Shown here: in pieces, positions 59,102 to 64,000 of the stretch
How positions within the stretch are numbered: position 1 is the stretch's first letter
Layout of the letters: each line of letters begins with the position of its first letter
NCBI GenBank assembly: GCA_034638255.1
Contig: JAWPGT010000006.1
Coordinates: 744,001 to 808,000 of the forward strand
Direction: 5' to 3'
Length of the DNA stretch: 64,000 nt
Source of the DNA: Coprinus comatus
Taxonomy: Eukaryota > Basidiomycota > Agaricomycetes > Agaricales > Agaricaceae
Program-made: the position numbers and the translations under genes
The notes under the pieces: model-generated
Told to the model about the DNA's origin: nothing
The model's input: the letters and a program-made list of their open reading frames with translations, nothing else
Database searches by the model: none

Positions 59102-59858
59102 TCAAGCAATATGAACAATTGCATTCATCCCACAAGGAGACACCTCAAACCCCCAAACCTCTGGCATGAAAAGATCACATACAAGTGGTCCCACATCCCC
59201 ATTACCAGCGATGAACGCATGCCATGCATCTATACTCCCAACCCGTTGTTGAAATGATCGTTTTACTTCAGCTCGTAACAGCTCAGGCAAACGAAAGTAA
59301 GCACGGATATTGATTGGTTGTCCCCCAATACTCTGAAGGTACAAAACGATGTCTAGCGCCGTGATTTCTAAGTGCATTCGAATATTAGTTGTAATATAAT
59401 GAAGTGATCCAATATGTGCTGTTGGCGTGTGAATGTGGATCAAAGATGGAAACATCCTGATATTTAATAGGTTGATTGCCTGCGAGACAGAGAGTGATTT
59501 TCGTAGTGAGATAGGGTATATTCCGATTCCATGAGTATCAGTGTTGTGTGCAAGGTTATCAGGGACCTCTTGAGGTCGCACGAGATCTGGCAAAGGAATG
59601 GTTGCTGGATGAGGAGTCGAGGGCAATTCCAAAATCTGAGAAATATATAAATATTAAAATAATGGATTTCGAGCTATTCGCAATGATAACGCACCTGTGT
59701 TTGCAAAGTATTAATTTGCAAGGTTATTCTTGACTGCTGAATTGCAGATACTTCATGGCAGCGAGCAGTGGATATATGAGTCTGTGACGGTGTGAGACTA
59801 GTATTAGTGTGCTGAAGAGAATATAAATAACCTGGGCTGGAACGAAAGCAAAGGACAT
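59102..59858 (-). CDS. Three-exon gene, about 205 residues, function unknown
   Basis: Exons join in frame: MSFAFVPAQ (from 59858), then THISTARCHEVSAIQQSRIT to LQINTLQTQ, then ILELPSTPHPATIPLPDLVR onward to GMNAIVHIA at 59102. Both introns have good ends (GTTATT...CACAG, GTGCGT...TCTCAG). The second exon looks helical, possibly a short coiled coil of the type seen before F-box-like sequences in agaric proteins. The body alternates hydrophobic and polar residues (AINLLNIRMFPSLIHIHT), and a GSIDAWHAFIAGNGDVGPL stretch stands out. No known family. Clean splicing of three exons makes a real gene likely, perhaps lineage-specific. Confidence 0.6.
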
Positions 59859-60731
59859 CGGGAAACGGGGTAGAATATGCTACAGCTCAATAGAACATTT
59901 ATAAGTTTCCGTTCTTGCTTCGGGAGCGAGTGTACATTTAGCTACTTTACTTGAAAGGATTGAGGATAATTCAACCATCAAGTAGATGTTTCTCCATCAT
60001 TCCCACCCATCAATTCAGTCTGTAATACACGGAGATATATATGTATCTTATACCAGGTTTGGGCAGAACGCCGCTCAGCAGCTCGCCAGAAATACTGGAT
60101 GGAGGATGGACGCCCCTGGTAACCTACTTTCGGGGCAGTGTGGTTCTAAAGATATGAAGTTCTGAGGTCTTGATTGAAGAATGACATCTTTTTTAGGAAT
60201 ATCCAGGGTTCCTCAGCTGGTATTTCCGGTGAACAGGGTAGCGCCACCAAAGTGCATCCACGTGTTCCATAAATGGAAGGAGGACTCCAGAAACTGCCTC
60301 GCATCATTAATTGTGATGATGGTTGTCTCCAATCTGCATAAACCAGACTGTTGCGACAATTTGTATATCATACATGTGTATACCATGAGTTGCTAGAGCA
60401 GTTAAAGGACTCATTCATAACAATACTATTCCATATCAATGCTACCATCTCTTCTCCTCTAAATCAATGACTAACTTGATCAAAAGTTATACTCTACTGG
60501 AACCTACATGCGAGATTGTTTTTGAAGATAGTCTTGTTTGTGCGTTGCTCATATAGATTGTAAGGAATGTAATAGTATTAATATGAAACCTACGTAATAA
60601 CACTGCTTTTGATGTTTGGGATAGGAGACCTTGTCGTCTGACCATGTCCAACTTCCGAGATTTCAGATTCTAATATTTTGGGAAGCAAGGATCGGTGTGT
60701 CGGAGATGGTCATTCGACGTGGTAACCAGGC

Positions 60732-60774
60732 GATGTAACGGAGTGAGCATGACGGCTCGCTGTCCCGTTACATC
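60732..60774. repeat. 43-bp inverted repeat
   Basis: GATGTAACGG and CCGTTACATC pair exactly; inside, AGTGAGC and GCTCGCT pair with one mismatch, so almost the whole 43 bp folds into one hairpin with a short loop. No ORF crosses it meaningfully. A strong rho-like or RNA-structural role is unproven. Confidence 0.65.
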
Positions 60775-60949
60775 TAGCATTGTTTTGAGGGTTGGTGGTG
60801 GGTAAAAGAATCTGAATTGTACTGAGTAGATGGGCTGATGATGCACTCAGTCGAAATAATGGAAGAGTGAGTATTGTAAGAGTATTGGGTCTTGAGACGC
60901 TCGACGCGTCTGATCACGTGAGCTCCTTCTCACAAGAAGACGCATCTCG

Positions 60950-60990
60950 CACTTCGTGCCAGATGCTGCACTTCGTGCCAGATGCTGCAC
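60950..60990. repeat. Tandem duplication of a 19-bp unit
   Basis: CACTTCGTGCCAGATGCTG occurs twice in direct succession (60950-60968, 60969-60987), plus the first three bases of a third copy. Confidence 0.9.
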
Positions 60991-61818
60991 TAATGAGCAA
61001 ATTTCCTTTGCTGTATATGATGGAATTAGTAGTTCTGGAAAGAAGAAACGGAAGCTCTATGCTATCAAGTGTGATCTCCGTGAGAAAATGGTGCCCATTT
61101 GTGAACGAAACTATTTTTGACCTGTGCCAATTCTTCCAACTTCTGTGTTGCATTCGGTGATACTCGGCTAATACTTGTACCAACTTCACCCATCCCAGGC
61201 TTACACCAATTAATGTCTCCTTTCTTACACAATGTACTTACTATTGATTTCAAGTCTATTCAGACCGAATGTGTGCATCCCTTTCGCCAAAAGTTCCCAA
61301 ACGTATCTTACTCGCGATGAATGCAGAAACAGTTCAAAAGCTAGCAGAAATAAATATGTAGCTGTTGTTTTCGACAATGGCTATGGGGCCTCACGGAGTT
61401 ATGGAGCCATTGAATCTCCCTTCGATCTTTCAAATTGTTGTGTGATGTGGTTGACGCGGACGACGGACGAGACTACCCAAAGGGATATTCAGGAATGTTG
61501 CAACATCCGCGAGGGCCGGCTGGTACTAGATGAAAACATAATACATAGACGTCCATTCGAATTCCCCACTCCTGTTCCATATGGAGATAATTTATTGCTG
61601 TTGAAAATTTGAAAGAAAGCGCATCGAAAAGGATGAGTGTTATGAGAACCTCCCCCAAGGCTGGTACAGAAACCCGGGGTTTTAGTGGGTATAGAACCAT
61701 GCCAAATGACACCCTTTCAAGACCAGGGCTAGTTGGAGTCCACACTGTCTTTTGGCGTGCGTAATGTATTTCCCGGAGGGCGGATGACGTAAACATTGCA
61801 ACAAGTTAAGCATACATA

Positions 61819-62372
61819 CACTATGCCATGGTATGGGTAATGCATGTATTTTACCAAATTAATGTCAACAGAATATCAATAGTTGGGTTTTGGTAATGCT
61901 CAGAGATTACTGAATATATATTAAAAACAAAAAATGGGTAATTTGTTAGCATTACCAAAATATTACCCTAATGTTATTGATATTTAGAAATTGGTAATGT
62001 TATGATATTTTTCAAAATAATAATATGGTATAATAGAGGCAGTACTGTGATAATACCGAAATGCCCATTTTAGTATTATTTTGATTGCGTGCCTATATTT
62101 GCATAATCAAAATAATACTGAAACCCCTATTTCAGTATTATCACAGTGCTGCCTCTAATATACTAATTTATTACCAAAAACAATATTGGAATATTATCAA
62201 TTTCCAAATATCAATAACATTAAGATAAAGTTTTGGTAATGCCACCAAATTACCCATTTTTTGTTTTTAATATATATTCAGTAATCTCCGGGCTTTACCA
62301 AAATCCAACCATCGATATATCATTGATATTATTTTGATAAAATACATGCATTACCCATACTGTGGCGTAGTG
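61819..62372. mobile_element. 554-bp foldback / MITE-like element, near-perfect inverted repeat
   Basis: Two arms of 268 bp each (61819-62086 and 62105-62372) are reverse complements with few differences, around an 18-nt loop (62087-62104). Arm ends read CACTATGCC... on the left and CACTACGCC... on the right strand. The inner parts match almost base for base (GAGGCAG(T/C)ACTGTGATAATAC). Both flanks show CATA (61815-61818 and 62373-62376), an apparent 4-bp target duplication. No coding sequence inside, so it must be a non-autonomous element moved by enzymes encoded elsewhere. The AT-rich composition is below that of its neighbours. If transcribed it would form a long hairpin RNA. Superfamily cannot be set from a 4-bp duplication alone. 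Confidence 0.85.
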
Positions 62373-62558
62373 CATAGGAGCTGACCTGGTCAGTAGAATA
62401 TACCTCACGCTCCACAAAAAAGGACGAGTACTGATGGTTGGTATTAAACCAAGTTTCTCATGCATCGCCCCGAACTGCGATCTTTCGGGGAGACAAAAAC
62501 GGTGCGCACACGCTTGTCATATTACATACCAAGGATATACAAATAAACAACCCAAGCT

Positions 62559-64000
62559 CTAGAAATCACCACCCAGATCTTCATCATCCAAATCACCCTC
62601 TTGAATTTCCTTCGCCAACTCTTTCTCTCTCTCCCTCGCTCCTTCAGCAGCGGCAAGTTCCTTTCTATGCGCATTAAGAGGGTATCGCATAGCCTGTAAT
62701 AACACAACCCCAATATTAAAAAAACACCTCTTTAACTATGATACAGTAATCACAATGATAAATGATGACATACCTTAACACTTTGGTTATGCAGATCCAA
62801 ACAGAAAGTGATTCTCCTCGCAAACACATCACTAACTTCAGGTCCATATGCGCCTTTTTGTCCTGCACATTCCATCCACCCATTCTCATGAACAATTCTA
62901 CCCTCAATAACACCATCTCGGATAGCCTTGCCAACAATATATTCTGCATCTTCCTCAGAGTCAAGATGTAGTTTATGGCAGATATCACGAAGAGATATGC
63001 GTGAGTAAGAGAGGGAAAGTCTTCGAATTCCAGTTTTAATAACGTTCTGGCGTAGACGGAGGATGAGAGTGTAGGTTTTGTCATTCATGAATTGAGTTGA
63101 GTGTTTAGAAAGTGTGCTCTGGAATTGTGAAAGAGATCCAGTACGGACGGCTGATTTGTTCGTTGAGTTGTGGGTTATGTAAAGTCTTACAACAACATAC
63201 CTTTAACAATGTCAAAGTAAGCGGTCAAGGCTTTTTCTAGTACTGGATGTCTGAACAGGCTGCGATCGGGAATATCTCCCATCAAAAGTTCAACGACAAT
63301 GAAGAATTTGTGTACTGCTTGATAGAAACCAGGGGCCGTCCTTGGTTGGGGTGCCCTTCGAATAGCTTGTTGAAGGTTTGTGTGAGCTTCAGAGTAGTCC
63401 AATTGAACGACCTTGATACGACCAAGGTAATAGTGGTAGCGTGCAAATTGAGGGTTGCTCGCATTCAAAGGGAAGGTTGTCTTTGAAACCAGTTTGTCTG
63501 CCTGGTCGAAGAGGCTGTAATGGATATAGTTGCGGAGTAAACAGTTGATAAGCGCCGCTTGTGATTCATCGTCATGTCGGAGAGAAGCAGTTCGTTGGGC
63601 GGACAATAATAGTCTAAAGCCATCGACTTTAGAAACATATTCTTCAAAAGATATATCTGACACTTACGGTCGAGCATCAGCCAATTCTCCTCCAAGTTCG
63701 TATGTTCGGTCTACCGCATACCAGACTTTCGCCGCGATCGGATCCATGCTTCGCCTATTCAGCTGCAATATCTTTTCCCCTGTCTCCTTGGCAAGCTCTA
63801 ATGCCTTTCCGTACGTGTCTGGAGAGTTGAGGAGAGTGTAGATGATCAAGAGGCGGATGTACACCTCTACTTCCGGGACAGGCTCTTGTGTAGGTTGTTT
63901 AGAGTCAATATCCATTGATACTTCTGAGATTCCGGGAATCCATGCGAGTAGGGACTTTTTGGTAGCACTATCTACAGAACATCAGAATATTATAATAAAC
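62559..64000 (-). CDS. RPN3: 26S proteasome regulatory subunit RPN3 (PSMD3), 5' part outside window
   Basis: Non-ATPase lid subunit with TPR-like helices and a PCI domain. The window holds the middle and C-terminal parts, minus strand. Reading from the right edge: SATKKSLLAWIPGIS, VEVYIRLLIIYTLLNSPDTY, KVWYAVDRTYELGG, then after an intron DISFEEYVSKVDGFRLLLSA, YHYYLGRIKVVQLDYSEAH, PGFYQAVHKFFIVVELLMGD, YFDIVKG; an intron leads to AVRTGSLSQFQSTLSKHSTQ and NDKTYTLILRLRQNVIKTG, the PCI winged helix ISLRDICHKLHLDSEEDAEY and GRIVHENGWM. The last exon AMRYPLNAHRKELAAAEGAR ends DDEDLGGDF at 62559. Intact as far as seen; only the N-terminus is missing. Confidence 0.93.

Larger units (their letters stand above)
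59859..61818. other. Gene-poor region with small repeats
   Basis: About 2 kb. Several ORFs up to about 125 codons on both strands lack conserved motifs or splice support. A hairpin (60732-60774) and a 19-bp tandem duplication (60950-60990) are listed separately. No RNA genes seen. Confidence 0.45.

Noticed and set aside
61232..61796. Overlapping ORFs of 107 and 126 codons on opposite strands
   Set aside because: No motif, no splice support, and each is explained by chance in a gene-poor stretch.
1..64000. CRISPR array, rRNA or operon-like clusters
   Set aside because: Regularly spaced repeats, rRNA core sequences and polycistronic spacing were looked for and not found; the DNA is fungal nuclear.

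Overview
The window is nuclear DNA of a filamentous basidiomycete, most likely an Agaricomycete. Evidence: genes are cut by many short (about 45-70 nt) GT-AG introns, spacing is compact on both strands, and the gene set is typical: multi-intron P450s, an AA9 LPMO with N-terminal His, GH12 and GH53 glycosidases, an OPT transporter, NACHT (STAND) proteins, RNA-interference RdRP, and single-copy core genes. Species cannot be named from the sequence alone.

Layout. 0-3.2 kb: a decayed QDE-1-type RNA-dependent RNA polymerase. 3.3-16 kb: CTP synthase, an intact P450, an SRRM1-like PWI/SR splicing protein, an AA9 LPMO, a single-pass membrane protein, a twin-CX9C complex I subunit, and a divergent GET5-like ubiquitin-like protein. 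16-20.3 kb: a gene-poor stretch with small hairpins. 20.3-25 kb: an OPT oligopeptide transporter with two apparent frame breaks and a GH12 glucanase. 25-30 kb (minus strand): a P450 pseudogene related to the intact one, then an enolase-superfamily dehydratase with a 2-nt deletion. 30-36.5 kb: catalase, RPB11, ribosomal protein uL15 and a mahogunin-type RING E3 with a huge loop inside its RING. 36.7-46.4 kb: a single-pass membrane protein, a Tlg1-like SNARE lacking its N-terminal domain, two tiny unknown genes, a CSC1/OSCA channel whose start codon is split by an intron, an intron-containing tRNA-Pro, and a FYVE-SAP-RING E3. 46.4-48.6 kb: tandem histidine phosphatases, the second broken. 48.8-54.5 kb: tandem NACHT NTPases, one frameshifted. 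54.9-58.3 kb: GH53 galactanase and a flavin monooxygenase. 58.3-62.5 kb: gene-poor, with one small unknown gene and a 554-bp near-perfect foldback element. 62.6-64 kb: 3' part of proteasome subunit RPN3.

There is no operon-like logic; neighbours are mostly unrelated. Two themes recur. One is local duplication followed by decay of one copy (P450, histidine phosphatase, NACHT). The other is plant-wall and secondary metabolism genes (AA9, GH12, GH53, P450, OPT) scattered among housekeeping genes. Several genes differ from their families by a single 1-2 nt indel, often in a short repeat, so assembly error must be excluded before calling them pseudogenes. The features most worth follow-up are the tandem NACHT pair (nearly identical core, diverged ends, shared short N-terminal motif), the foldback element with CATA duplications, the multiply broken RdRP, and the RING finger with an inserted disordered loop.
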